The notes under the pieces were generated by a model that was not told the origin of the DNA, did not search any database, and worked only from the letters and a program-made list of their open reading frames with translations. Below are positions 23,657 to 36,049 of a stretch of DNA of 64,000 nucleotides, piece by piece. How positions within the stretch are numbered: the stretch's first letter is position 1; every line of letters starts with the position of its first letter. The translations under genes and the position numbers were made by a program. The DNA is from Salvator merianae (taxonomy: Eukaryota; Chordata; Lepidosauria; Squamata; Teiidae). The stretch spans positions 3,314,361 to 3,378,360 of the forward strand of contig QVOM02000072.1 in the NCBI GenBank assembly GCA_003586115.2, in the 5' to 3' direction.

Positions 23657-23699
23657 GTAGTAATTTAGAGACAGGTGGAGAAATAGTTTGTTGTCTGGG

Positions 23700-24050
23700 T
23701 GAGAATGCTGGTTGAGATTTTATCCACTTGTAGTCCATTTTTTCTCAGCTAGGGTACTTTCGTACTTTCTATCTTGGAATGTTCGCAATCGATGTGGTAC
23801 GTGTCTACACAGCCACAATCGCAGCTGTGCCGTGCCATGCTCGCATCTGAAAGTAGGTGCGGATGCTGCATACTGGAAGCAGTCCAGCTGCTCCTGATAC
23901 AGCTGTCAAGCACAATTTTGTGCTCCACAGCTAGTAGCAACTGGGAGTGACTGTAGCCCACCCCTGCATCACTAGGGCCGCCGTGCAGCACAGACACACT
24001 TCACTAGTGATCATGCAGACTTTCATTAGTGAAAAGTGCGAATAAGCTCC
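23700..24050. repeat. CACTAG-family interspersed repeat, copy 3
   Basis: Shares CTTGGAATGTTCGCAATCGA with 41480-41510, AGCACAATTTTGTGCTCCAC with 7810-7840, and CACTAGTGATCATG near 24000 with 41140-41160. Part of it runs in the opposite order to copy 1, suggesting rearrangement or two adjoining copies. Confidence 0.5.
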
Positions 24051-26263
24051 TAGTTCTCCTCTGTTTACATTTCGCATGTGAATGCTGGTCCAGATTATCT
24101 GTGGCTGGAAAGGGTGCTCCCAGGGAGAAGAAAGAGCTTTTCCTCCATTTTTTTTTTTTTGAACTGACCAATCCCAGTGCTTTCTTTGCACAACAGATCT
24201 ATGCACCACCACCACTGAGCAAGGCATGATCATTCACAGCCACCTGTAGTTCCTCTGGCCTGAAGAAGTTCAAAGGCTGCAGTGCTAATTTCATGAACTG
24301 AAGACCAAGACAGCAAATCTGGAATCTCTTCCAATTTTCTCTCTCTGCCTTGTTTCATTTTACTTCTGTTAGGACTCAACCTCACACATGGAACAGGAAA
24401 TATCACTGCACTCTGGTTGCCGCCACTGGCCCCTCTGTGCTTTAAGAGGCTTGGCACTGAACTGCTTTTTTTATGAACTCAAGAATAAGAAAGCAAGTTC
24501 TGAATGCCTTCCAATTTTCATGTGAAAGTAATCGTCGTCTCCATGCACATACACATAGATTCATAATTACTTTAAAAAAAAAAACCTCTTAGGTGCTGAG
24601 GAGCTTGTGGCAGCAACAGCTGGATTGCGGTGGCAATTTTCTTTTACATATGTTAGGGAGAACCTAATAGATGTAAAATGAAAAAAAAAGAAGAGAGAAA
24701 AAATTGGAAAAGGATTTACTGAGAAAAGTTAATTCAGTTGAAAAGCAGTTTGCTTTCCCAAGTGTTCTGCCATGAGGAATTGTCCTTTCTTCCCTCTGGA
24801 GTGTTGTTTGCCTGAGCCTTTAAATTCTGCAGCATCATGGCCACTGCTGCCTGCCTTGCTTACTCATTGGATCAGTTCATGATTGATTTCCTCTTTTCAA
24901 ACATAAAAATAAAATGTTTTTTTCTCTCACAGACTTCTTTCTGAGGTGTGTATGTATGTGTATGTGTGAGAGGGAGGATTTTCCCTCTCACTAAGGAAGC
25001 AGATATTCAGAAATCTTTGGACAACTTAAATAGATTTAACTGCTGATTTAACACTGGGTCATTTTGTGCTTGAGTGGGTTGCTACATTTCTTCTCAAGCA
25101 CTTTTCAGGAGGTGTTTCTTGAAAAAGACGGATCCACCCCTTCCCTTTTTCAATCTTTTTCTTCCCAAGGGGAAACAATGGGCATTTCAGAAATGGTCAA
25201 GCATTTTCCCTTTGCTGCTGAGTTGTTGTTCAAGTCAGCATAGTTAATTTGGAGTGGAATTTTAGAAGCTCAAAGGGTAACATCAAAGTAGTTTTCTTTC
25301 TCTTTTTTTGTTGGTAATCTTCTGCTGATCCCCTCCCCCTTGTAAGATCTGCAAAGGACTGGGAAGAGCATTGCAAGTGCAGCGCTCTTCCCCTGCCCAT
25401 CAAAATTGAAGCAGAAAGCCCCCCTACCCATCAAGGTTGCAGCTAAGAATCTCCAGCTCCAGTATTCATGGGGGAAGCACTGAACACAGGAAATGGGCTC
25501 AGGCCTCAGTGAGGCTGCTAAGGAGACAGACAGGTAAGTCTCCTTGAACAGCAGCAATGCAGGAACAGCAGAGAGAAGATTTTTCAGAGCTTTTTTTCCC
25601 CACTCTGCAGTTTGAGCCCCTATGGCTTCTGGGTATGACTGAGAAAAAGCAGGCTGGGAGGATTAAGAATGGAGCCTCCTGTTCAAACTGGAGAATGGAG
25701 CTGAATCTATACCCAGCATGACTTTGATCCCTTTGCCCAGGACTTTCAAAACCTTTTTTTTTTTAGGACAGAACCTAGCCTTCAAACTGTTTTCCCAAGA
25801 AATAACCCTCATCAGATCAGCTTTCAGTCTGCGACTACCTTGCTTTGGACATAAATCCCATTGGTCTCAGTCAATGTGTTGAGAAGAAAGTTGTATATAT
25901 GGTGAGCCCATATTGGAAACCATCTAAAGTAACACCGTTATGAGGTGCTGCATACATGGAGATGACTCCTTGGCACATCACCCACTGAAGGCATACTTTC
26001 ATCATGACTTGGCTTTGCAAATTAAAAACAATGCAACATAGCGGGTGGCACAGTGGGCTGCAGCCTTGGTTAATCAGCTGGGGTTTCATCCTAGCAAGAA
26101 CACTCTTTTTTGGCATCTCTATGTCTTTCCATTGAGTCAGAGCATTTATTTTGACTACACATCAAGGCCTGCATCAAAATATGTGTTCAAACGATGGGAA
26201 GAGGTGGTTGCTTCCCTGTTTGCCCCCCATTCTGCTGAGGAGCACAGCTCCATCTCCACTTAC

Positions 26264-26284
26264 CCACACACACACACACACACA
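26264..26284. repeat. (CA)n microsatellite
   Basis: About ten consecutive CA dinucleotides. Confidence 0.95.
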
Positions 26285-27884
26285 AATCAGAGGCATCCTT
26301 GCAAATGTGATGGGACAACATTGGGCTGGCTTCTGTTGGTGAAAGGGGTGCTTACATCGCAAGCCATGACAAGGTGTGTTTAAAGCATTCTGATCGTGGC
26401 AGTAATGAAACGCTGCTCCCCTTCTAATGCATTTCTCCTCACAGCACAGGAAGGAAAGCAGACACATACACACCCAAGCACGAAGAGCTGCTCATTGGCT
26501 CAGAGACATTAAAGGAAAAGGGGTATGACGCATGTACATGTGGAGCTCTACTTTTGATGCAAAATAAACAGATAAAGGTAGGAATGGATTGATCCATGCA
26601 TAATAATTACCTCATGTATCTTTGCTGTAGCACAAAAATGTAATGGGGGGAAATTGCTTTGGATTTACTAAAAGCAGAGCTTCAGAAGACACAGTATAAA
26701 TGACTGTTTTTTTCTGAACTGACAAGTGGTACAACGATCCCAGATATGAATGACTTATACCACACGTTGACAGAAAGCAGAGCATTTTTATTGTTCACGC
26801 TGAGGCTTTAAGCACTTATCTGGCAAGTATCCATTCTATTTTTGCACACTTAGCCAGTCTCCTTATCACAAATAATGTCTGTGATGCCTTATTCTCATTA
26901 CTCAGAAACCAAGGATGCACACCCAAAGATTTATAAACAGACAGAGACATTACCAGCAGCAGTAGGGGAGCTGCATATGGTTATCCTCGTTTTGCTGCTG
27001 CTCTGGCCTTCAGAGGTCCAGGCATTCACAAGCCATCTCCTCTTTACCACCAGTAACATCTGCAGCCATCAAGAAAGCGTCCCACTTCCATCTTGCCCAA
27101 AGAGACAACCACCATTTAAGGGGGACCCGCAAAGTGGATCTGTGGGAAGAGAGCTTCCCTTTCCACTAGCTGCAGCAATAATACTGCACAGTTGGTTCAC
27201 ATGAATCTAGATCTCAGATAAAGTAGATTTAGGGAGGGGTTTGATGGGGTAAATACAGAGTTGCTGGCCCCCAGCATTCCTCATTGTGGCAGTCCTACTC
27301 TTCCTTTATTTCCACCAGCCACCCCTGGTGCCATTAAGACACAGCAAATGTGTAGGGGTTGTAAAGGACCCAGAATGCCTGAGAATTCTGTCTTCTTCCA
27401 AACCCTCTTTGGGCTGCAGACGGCAAGCAAGCAAAAGAGGTGGAAAAGATTAATTTCATCTCTTCTTTGGCAATGGTAGCACTATCTCAAACATACAGGG
27501 GCAGTTCACACGGCAAAAGGATGCAACTTTATGTTTATTAATTATTAAAAAGAGAAACAGCATTCATCAAATAATATTGCATTGCACAATGAAGTGTCTC
27601 TGATAGCTAGTAAGTTAACAAATTAATGTATTATGCATTAGTTGAATTTTGTGTTCACAGCTGAAAAATTAACTATTTATGCATGCTATAATCTTTTAAA
27701 ATCATTAATTGAACATGAATACAACTCATGTAAGATATTTATTAGCTGCAACAAAAGTACAAGGATAATATTATCGCCATCATCATCATCACTGCAGGAT
27801 TACCATCCCTGAAGATTGTATGGCTCCATATTTAGAAGCCCTTCGGCATGCTTACGGGCTTCTATCTAGGCACTCCAGGAAATC

Positions 27885-28046
27885 AGATCTTGGGCTAAGG
27901 ATGCCATCCTAAAGTTCTCAGTGGCAGTGGCAGATCTTACAACATATACAAGCACTGTGCTGTCCTGGGCTCCATTCAAGGCCACAGAAAAGAGCTCTTG
28001 CCACTGTCTTTGAGAACTTTAGGATGGCATCCTTAGCCCAAGATCT
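27885..28046. repeat. Inverted repeat with 36-bp perfect arms
   Basis: The left arm 27885-27920 (AGATCTTGGGCTAAGGATGC then CATCCTAAAGTTCTCA) is the exact reverse complement of 28011-28046. Imperfect pairing extends inward for about 12 more bases (GTGGCAGTGGCA against TGCCACTGTC), leaving a loop of roughly 65 bases. Either strand would fold into a long hairpin when transcribed as part of the intron. It matches no other repeat in the window. Confidence 0.92.
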
Positions 28047-29522
28047 GGTGTCCATGGAAAAGACTGGTGTCAGCTTTCTTCTCGAGCCATAGTGGGCTTA
28101 GAATGAGGCAAACCCACCAAGGCTGACCCATCCTCTGGCATTACCCTGCCAACTGCTGGTAGTAATGGTGGCCAGTGAAGATTTAGCCATGCAGTGTAAT
28201 GGCAAGAATATAGGAATCAGGCCATAGTTTTGAATCCCTACTGGACACAAAGATTGTTCCCCTTTAGCACCTACGCAACACAAAACTCCCAACTAGGTTT
28301 TAGGAGTTATGCCAACCCAGCTCCTTCATCCTATCATAGGGGGCTTTAGGATTGTATCTATATATCAGCTGTGATGCACAAGACCTTAAGATCTTTAGCA
28401 AACCTTGCAAGCGACAGCCTCAAGTTGTCTGCCAACTCTCTCCATTCTTCTGCTTTTCACTGAAGCTGAAACTTATGTAAGAACTTATGCAAGTCTGAAT
28501 CTTTTTAAAACTCAAGTTGGCTTCCAGAGACTCCCATCTGTATAGACATGCTATGCATTATTAAACTCATTAAATAGTATGACATTGGGATTGGCTTTCA
28601 GACGTCTCAAAGGCTGCAAGTATGTTTACTTGTTGTTAGTGCAAACTACTCAGTATCCAGGGAAAGCTGGGTGCTTCCTGCACAAAAAAAACAGAACTGT
28701 CTTTTGACACTGTTTATAAAATGTCCCTTTTGCCTTCCTACCCACAACCACATTCCTTCTCTAATGCCTGCAGGAGGCACTTGGCTGTCCTGCGAGCACC
28801 TCTGCCTTTTTGAAACAATGTCTGGAAGATGAAGTAATTGCTTCTGACAGGTGATGTTCTTTGATTCAATTGCACACCTTTCCTAACCTTTTGTGTTAAG
28901 CTGCCACGGTGGAAATAGAATTTCCTCCACGTTCTGCATGACTCATATCTAGGGACAGAATTCCAGACTGGCCCAGGAGTTTTCTGATTTCTCACAGCAG
29001 TCTTTCGTGTCTTGACACTGCGCAGACATGCCTTGGCAGAAGAAGCAAATTATTAACTGGTGGGGAAAGGGGAAAGAGCTCTGAGTCCTCATCTTCCAAG
29101 AAAAGAGGGAGGAGATAAGCGTGACCCAGATGTTCAGAAGAAAGCAATCTCCACACTGTGCAGACTACTGGGGCTGGGTGAGTAAAGCAGTGATGCTGAT
29201 GATGGGTAAATCTTGAAGACGTTGTGATCTGCAGGTGAGAGTAGTTTTTACTTATCAGAATTCCTATGGTAGAAGAAAATCTGCCATACACTGAAAAGAG
29301 AAATGGATTGGCAATGTGATGAGGACACCATGAAGAAGGGGTACGCGCTGGCAGTGAAATGAGAAGAACATCATGATGATGGTGTTGAAAAATTGTGTAA
29401 TCATACAAGTATAAGAAATCAAAGATGCAGCTGTGTTAGTCTGGATCAGTACAGCAAGGGGTCTACTAGCATCTTAGAGACTAACAAAGAGAAAGGAGTT
29501 GGAAGCATGAGCTTCTGTAGAC

Positions 29523-29930
29523 TAAGGCCTGATCTAGGTGGGGGGAATATAGTACCATTATGGCATCGCTATGGTGGGATTGCCACACATATCTGTGGTA
29601 ACCCCACCATAGCTACGCTAAATCCCCCCGAAAACTCACAATAGCCTATTTCGGGAAAACCTGACTCTGATGGCGGGTTTTCCTGAAATAGTGCTATAAC
29701 CTACCTTGTAGCTGGAGCCACCATTGTCATTCTGGCCACCACATATGTGTGTGGGCTGAAAAAGACAGCCACACACAGACAGTGGTCAGGATAGCACACC
29801 AGCAAAATACCTGGATGTGCGCATTGCTATACCATGCCTAGCCAACAGGCGATCATTCTGGAGGGGCTTTTCTCTGTAATATTGCCTGTTAGCGCAATAT
29901 TTGACCAGCATCTGGAGCTGGCCTAAACCT
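29523..29930. mobile_element. Nested MITE 1, TAA-flanked
   Basis: It begins GGCCTGATCTAGGTGG after TAA and ends CATCTGGAGCTGGCC before TAA; the ends are imperfect inverted repeats. It contains an internal stem (CTATTTCGGGAAAACC against GGTTTTCCTGAAATAG). The TAA duplication fits PIF/Harbinger. Confidence 0.7.
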
Positions 29931-29950
29931 TTATCTGATGAAGTAGGCTT

Positions 29951-30175
29951 AAGCCATGATCAGACACAACACAAAAAAAGCATCTCTGAGGTGGCTCAAA
30001 GAGGGCTTCGAGGTGGGATTGTTCACACACCAGTCTGCCCCTCCCCCATCACATAAACATTATATGCTAGAAAAGGTGGATTAGAGAAGACTTCGAAACA
30101 CGAGTGTCACACACTACCTCTATGAGGTGCGTCCAAGTCACCCCTTTTGTTATGCCTGAACACACCCTTAATCTG
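29951..30175. mobile_element. Nested MITE 2, TTA-flanked
   Basis: The left end AGCCATGATCAGACACAACA and right end ATGCCTGAACACACCC are related as inverted termini and are flanked by TTA on both sides. In reverse orientation it matches the 61421 element (TCTAATCCACC, ACAATCCCAC, GCCACCTCAGAG), so the two are copies of one family. Confidence 0.65.
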
Positions 30176-31302
30176 AGAAAGTTCGTGCTATCAACTTCTT
30201 TCTCTATGTTAGTCTAATGTGCTACTAGACCTCCTTGCTAAGTGTAAAAAATGTCATGCTGGACAGGACCAGTCTAGTCCTATCCCTTGGCTAACCATAT
30301 CGTTACAGTTAGCACCAGCAGGGGATTAGTACAGTAACATCCTAACTAATGGTCCTCCACCTTTATTTACACGTCCATCAAAAGTATGCAGCCAGTGATA
30401 GCTTTATCTTCCATGCATTTGTTTAATCTTTTCTGGAAGCTTTTTTTTTGTCTAGTAGCCATCACTAGCTGACTATGTTGACTAGAAATACTTATTTTCT
30501 CCTGAATCTTCCAAGATTCAGCTTGGTCTGCTCCTAGGTTGCTACATCTGGAACACAAATAACCTACTTTTCCCAGTATACTGTAAAATGTTTCTAGCTG
30601 AATTGTAGATAGGGTTTCTTAATTCTCAATGGGAAATTTGGGCAGCCCTCGGCCCTCATTTTTGACAATGTGTAAATGGCCACTCTAAGGGTACCTCCAG
30701 ACAGCAAAAGCAAATTGCAGGATCTTCCTGGGAAAGTCATGGGAGACCCCCTAAGTTGAACAGCCTTCCACCTGGCTGAAGGATATGGCCCTCTAGGCAT
30801 CCAGAGGACAAGGTGGAAAACTGCTTCTTTCTCATATAAGACTCCCAGAGGAGCAGGGAGCGTGGCCTCTTTTAACTACTCTGAAGCTGATCTCATCACT
30901 AGATTCACCCCCAGGCTAATGTGTGAATGTTTGTGGTTGCTGTGGGGAACTAAAACTCCAGTTGCCTTCTGCCAGCACTTCCAGTTCCATGCAGTGATTC
31001 CAGCTGTATTTAGAAGCAGCATGCAGTGTACAGGGTGCACTACAAGCCCAGGATGGTTGCTCATTGCAGTGGTCTGAATCTTGTCTCATTTAGGAGCCAT
31101 TTGGATGCATCCTATGTTACTGTTCCTGAAATTATGTGTTATAATTGATTCTGGTGTGGTAGTTTGTGTGTTTTCCTTTTGTTCTCTGATTGTTTCCAAA
31201 GACTATTTTTTTTTTCTAACAGGAAGGCAACACAGCAAAGTCAGAATAACTTTAAGCACGTACACTTCCGACCTACCTCTGTGAGATAACAATTCTTAAA
31301 CC

Positions 31303-31337
31303 AAAAAAAAGAAAGAAAGAAAGAAAGAAAAAGAAAG
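31303..31337. repeat. (AAAG)n microsatellite
   Basis: An A-run followed by about six AAAG units and a short imperfect extension. Confidence 0.95.
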
Positions 31338-34239
31338 TTTTACTTCTAGAAGTGATTGTCTACTTCTAATAAGCCCTGGCTTTTTTTTTGCTAATAAATC
31401 AAAGTCAATAAATCCATTTGCAGCCCATGCTGTTTAATTTAATTTTAATCACAGTGCACAAAGAATATACAGTATGCACTTTTGGTTCATAATATTTTTC
31501 AACATCTAACCAATTCGGGTGTTTGACAGGAATAATTTAGAGTACTTGCATTATATTAAGTGAATTAGAGGGTTAGAGTATGATGTCAGCAAGTCGAACA
31601 AAGAAGGTTTTGAACTGCAAAATATTACTTTTTGTGGCCTCTCCAGAAGCACTTTTAAATGTGATTTGCATTTTTAATTTCCCCTGACACGTCCCTTCCC
31701 TACTTATAGACTTTAAAAAGAATTAGGATATTTAGGATCCATTAGCAATACCACTGCAGAATAAGACAACAGTCGGTATTCATGACAGTATTTATTAAGC
31801 AGTTACATGCAGAGGAGAGATCTTATATTAACTACAAATTCATTCCATAGCTGGAAATGGATAATAGTCTGAAGTAGGTGGTAAAGTCTAGCTAAGCCCT
31901 GCTAGAAAAAAGACCAAAAAGGATTGCTCCCAATCAGTTCAGTATGAGGGACTGGAATAGCTGACCACTACTGCTGTTGCCACTATGGCAGGATCCATGC
32001 ATTGCCTTTATGGTGCCTTGAATGCGCGGTGAGGATGCAGGGTCTGCACAACACTGTCCCCTCACTGTGCATTCAATGGATGGTAGAGTGTGGTGTCTGT
32101 ATGGACCCTGTGCTCCACCCCTGCCATGCCACAACAAGTGCTATTATGGTGCTGCTTCTGCGGAGCTGTTTGAAATGCTCTGAGAGTTCTTCAAACAGCC
32201 CTTGGCAGAGGTTGCTCAAGGGAACTTACTTGTTTCCTTGGCAGCGTTTGTGTATTCAAGGACTGGGAACGCTGTCAGTGCATTGGCCACTGTGCAGCCA
32301 TCTTTGCACGTTCTCAGCTCTCAGCCACGCTTACTTGCTTTTCTCACTGATCCACTGTTTCCCCTTGTTGGTGGTTGGCTGGAATGCCGAAGGCCTGGAT
32401 GTTTAGTTTCTAGGTGCTGGGACTGGGAGGAGGCATGGGAAAGGAGTACAGTGTGGAACTGATATATCCTTGCTGCTCAACAACCATCCTTTGTATTCTG
32501 TTATTGCTAATAAAGATTCAACAAGACCTTTTTCTACTGAGCCTGTGTGTCCTGATTCTTGAGGCCTGGGAATGAAGGGCCCAAAGTGGTTCTCACTCTC
32601 CTCGACTTCAACTCTGAGGGCAAGAGATGCCTTCCTCTCTGCCTGTCAAAATATCTCAGCTATGATTTTAATGGGTGTGGGAGGCTTTCTCCCCTCCATG
32701 TCAGGATCAGTTGTGATTCTGACAGGGGAGAAGGAGGCTGCCTCTTCTTCCCATTTCCAAGTCAAGGTTTGATTTTGCGGAGAAAAAGAGAGCCTCCATC
32801 CTGCCAACACAGGTGGTGAGAAAGCTTCCCCCACCTGTCAAAATCACGGCTGGGGACTCCCTCACTAAAATTTTGACAGGTGGGGCATGTGGCAGCAGGC
32901 ATGTAGCACTCTGCAACTTTAAGAGAAGCAATTAGTTCTCTTAATTCAGAGGGGAAGGGAAGCATGCGACACCTGTAGTGGCCTTCCTCTTCCTGTGCAG
33001 AAACTACCTAGGGTTCCTGCAAGCTGCAGCCAGTACTTGTGAGACTGTTGCTGCTGCTACTGCTACTAGAGGAGAATGTTTGTAGGTCTGAAGCCCAAGG
33101 CAGTTGGAAGCCGTTAAGAACACCAACAGATGGAACATCGAATTGGATGGGGATATGAATGGATTGTGCATTCATTTCCATTTCTGTTTTTTACTGAGTT
33201 TGCAACTGGATTTTTCTTTCTCTTTTTTTAATTGAATGTATGCTCCATGTTTGTAATGTTACTCAATGCAATGTTACCAATAGTATAACTGAATGTGCTT
33301 TTATAAGGAATGCTGAGTAAGCAACAGAAGTCGTGTCACAGCTGTTAAAAGAGGTGAAATCTTCATGAAAAGGGATGTCTATATGCCTAGGACTCTAAGG
33401 ATGAAACGATGGCAGAAGAAAACTTATAAGAAGCAATAGCATGCACATTCCAAAGGAGAAAGTTAAATATATTCCCAACTGGAATCTACTAAGTCAATCT
33501 TTCTGAAACTTGAGTGTCACCATCAAAACTACTGATTAAAAAACCCAGAAGTTATAAGACTTACTTTGACCACCAAAAGGCAGGGCATGGCCAGTTTTGT
33601 TCTTATTGGAATTCATCAGGTGCATGCATCCACATTAAGCCACAATCTAACGTTGGTCCCTTTATCGATAATTGATAATTGGTGGCCTTTGACCACCAGG
33701 AGGCAATGCATGAAAGCAAAGATAAAAATACACCCCAGGTACACCTCTGGTAAAAGGGGACAAAATAGCATCTGTCTCTCTAGTAATTGACAGCTTAATT
33801 AAAATAAGGAGCGAGAAAACCTGAAAATCTATCAAATGCAAAAAGTTATAAGATATAGCATGCTTTATCATTATTGTGGCACTAAATAAAATGTCCACAA
33901 TTACAAATGCCTGTGTTTAACATTATACTAAGTAAAGTATGTAGTTAGCAATCTGCTATTTACAGAAACGATGCAGCTTTGTAATGCTACCAAATTCAGA
34001 GCCATCTGTTGTATTCTCGTCACCTGCAACCTAAACAAACAGAACTGATGAAAGGAGAATGGAGGACAGATAAGGTTCAGTGATTTTTGCATGACTTCAG
34101 TCCTAATCTGATGCCTGAGCATAACAAGCATAGGGCATAGTCATATTTACCTGGCAAGGGCATTCTATGGTTAGATGGTCTTGAGCCATGGAATCTTGCT
34201 ACAAATTGTAGTTGACTGTGGAACTATGACCAGGTTCTT

Positions 34240-34500
34240 AAGGCTAAAACCCACAATTCTCCTGGGACTATATTGGAGATGCCAGACGTAATTACAGCAT
34301 TCCCAATACAGTACCAGGATAGTGAGGCAATATCCTGTAATGTCACTATTACAGGAAATCTGGCAACAATGTCAAGTTTCCAGTAATAGCAACACTTACC
34401 TGATGTCTACTGGTTCATTGTGGGAGCAGCAAGAAGCAATTGTGGGAACTTCTTTAGATCCCACAATTGCCTCTTTTTGTCTGGAAGCGCCCACAGTGGC
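34240..34500 (+). repeat. Hairpin MITE-like family, best copy
   Basis: The body (AAAACCCACAATTCTCCTGG, GATGCCAGACGTAATTACAG) matches the reverse complement of 1440-1600. A terminal hairpin at 34427-34483 pairs AGAAGCAATTGTGGGAACTT with AGATCCCACAATTGCCTCTT. No coding capacity. Confidence 0.6.
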
Positions 34501-34999
34501 AGAGTTAACTCTGGTTCCTGGAGCACTTGCAAAAGGGTGATGAGGAAGGACAAGACTCTAGCTGGAAGCTTTGATTTTATCCTACCAAATTGTGTTTTGA
34601 TGCATTGCAGGGTTGAACAGGAAGAGCATGGGGCTCCCATTTGGAGCTTTGCTGCCCTTGAAATCCTGATATGCAGACCACTACCTGAATTAGATAGTTC
34701 TCCAGTACTTGTTGCTTGAGCCCCATACGTATTTTTTGCTTTGTGAACCTGCTTTGAAAAAGAGAAATGCCTACGTAAATCCCATAGACTCTGACAGCTT
34801 TAGGTCCTGCCTCCAACTTTTTAAAAACTATTATCTTATCCCATCACAGGTAAACAATTACATGTAAACAAAGCAATTCTATAAGTATAAAATGCTAAAA
34901 ATGCTAAACATAAAAGAAATATTAAATTATTTTAAGTACAGTATAGGATACATTCATTTGCTATGTAATGACCTGATTGGTAAATATTTTTACTCCTAC

Positions 35000-35161
35000 C
35001 TCATAGCTTTCACATGCTAATTTAGCCCCTTCATCCTCCGATGTGCTGAGTTCTGATTCCATTTCATCCTTGGACTTTACTGACAAAATTTTCATTGCTT
35101 CCTGCAGCTGTTGGATCTCTAATTTTGATTTGATTATTTTATCTTGCAACTGTTGCACCTC
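35000..35161 (-). CDS. LMNTD2: LMNTD2-like exon, coiled coil
   Basis: 162-bp exon (54 codons), phase 0 at both ends. The acceptor TTGAATAG lies before 35161 and a GTAGGA donor follows 35000; this donor is weaker than the others but usable. It starts EVQQLQDKIIKSKLEIQQLQ, a clear heptad pattern continuing the coiled coil, then turns acidic/serine-rich (SELSTSEDEGAKLACESYE), which probably marks the end of the helix and the start of the linker. The AT-rich surroundings are intronic. Confidence 0.85.
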
Positions 35162-35617
35162 CTATTCAATGGGAAAAGATAAATCGGGTTTTAAAAATCT
35201 GATCACTGCATACCTCAAGGAGTCTTCCAAGCACCTGCTTTGTGAGACAGAGGCAATATTTTAGTTTTCCCATTAAGTATTGTCAGTTGTGACGATGTGC
35301 AACAGTGCCTGCAGATTGGGACCATAGAGTGGCAGAAACTGAGTGTAAATGAAAATCTCACTTCTGCTCACCTGAACTAGATCCCAGTCCACTTCACTCT
35401 AATACCTACTTGAGGCAAGTTAAACTGAGGTTTTCAATTATATTGATGGTTTGCCTCCGGTGGCCCACAGTGCTGAGCCATGGGCCACAGCTGGAAATGA
35501 GTTTCAGGATCATGGTCAAGTGCCTCTTTTTAACCATGCCATGTTCTCTGAAGACTGCCAAAATGCCAAAGAGAGATTCCCTGATGCTTGCATCTTTTTG
35601 GAGGACAGCCTGGATAG

Positions 35618-35772
35618 CTTTAAGAAGGGATTGGATCAGCCTGGACAGCTTTAAGAAGGGATTGGATCAGCCTGGACAGCTTTAAGAAGGGATTGGATCA
35701 GCCTGGACAGCTTTAAGAAGGGATTGGATCAGCCTGGACAGCTTTAAGAAGGGATTGGACAGATTCATGGAG
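35618..35772. repeat. 31-bp tandem array, 5 copies
   Basis: The unit begins CTTTAAGAAGGGATTGGATC and ends AGCCTGGACAG, starting at 35618, 35649, 35680, 35711 and 35742, nearly identical copy to copy. The last unit runs into GGACAGATTCATGGAGG, the normal continuation of the surrounding repeat, so the array is a local expansion inside that element. Confidence 0.95.
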
Positions 35773-36012
35773 GTCAGGTGTATCAATGGCTACTAGAATG
35801 GATGCCTAGATACTGCCTCCAGGTTGGAAAGACAGGCAGGATGTCTGTAAAACCAATTGCGGGGAGTCAAGAGCAGGTGAAGGTTTTGCCTTTATCTTCT
35901 GCTTGAGAATGCCCAGAAGCAATTGGTGGGCCACTGTGTGGAACAGAATTCTGGACTAGATGGGCCGTGGCCTGATCCAGCAAGGCTCCTCTTATGTTCT
36001 TATGTTCTAAGT
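35773..36012 (+). repeat. LINE-tail-like repeat, copy 2
   Basis: Same family as 11418-11606 (GCCTCCAGGTTGGAAAGACA, GGTGGGCCACTGTGTG, TGATCCAGCAAGGCTCCTCT) and ending in CTTATGTTCTTATGTTC octamers. Octamer ends are typical of CR1/L2-like 3' termini. Confidence 0.68.
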
Positions 36013-36049
36013 ATAGCAAAGTTCACAAGAGGTCTTCATGACCTCTGAA

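Larger units (their letters stand above)
29418..30240. mobile_element. Host repeat broken by two nested MITEs
   Basis: Outer element: 29418-29522 (GATGCAGCTGTGTTAGTCTG, TCTACTAGCATCTTAGAGAC), 29935-29950 (ATCTGATGAAGTAGGCTT) and 30178-30240 (TGTTAGTCTAATGTGCTACT), a widespread reptile repeat with inverted TTAGTCT...GTGCTACTAG ends. A shorter relative lies at 62467-62580. The two gaps are filled by MITEs at 29523-29930 and 29951-30175. Confidence 0.68.
22897..34999. other. Intron between linker and coiled-coil exons, largest repeat nest
   Basis: 12.1-kb intron without coding support. Contents: a possible LINE scrap at 23040-23290, poly-A (23637-23656), a CACTAG-family copy (23700-24050), (CA)n (26264-26284), an inverted repeat (27885-28046), a MITE nest (29418-30240), (AAAG)n (31303-31337) and the hairpin family (34240-34500). 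24100-26250, 26300-27880, 28060-29400, 30250-31300 and 31350-34200 show no recognisable gene or repeat beyond low-complexity patches. Confidence 0.7.

Noticed and set aside
35618..35772. Direct-repeat array as a CRISPR
   Set aside because: Units are contiguous 31-bp copies with no unique spacers, in a vertebrate intron.
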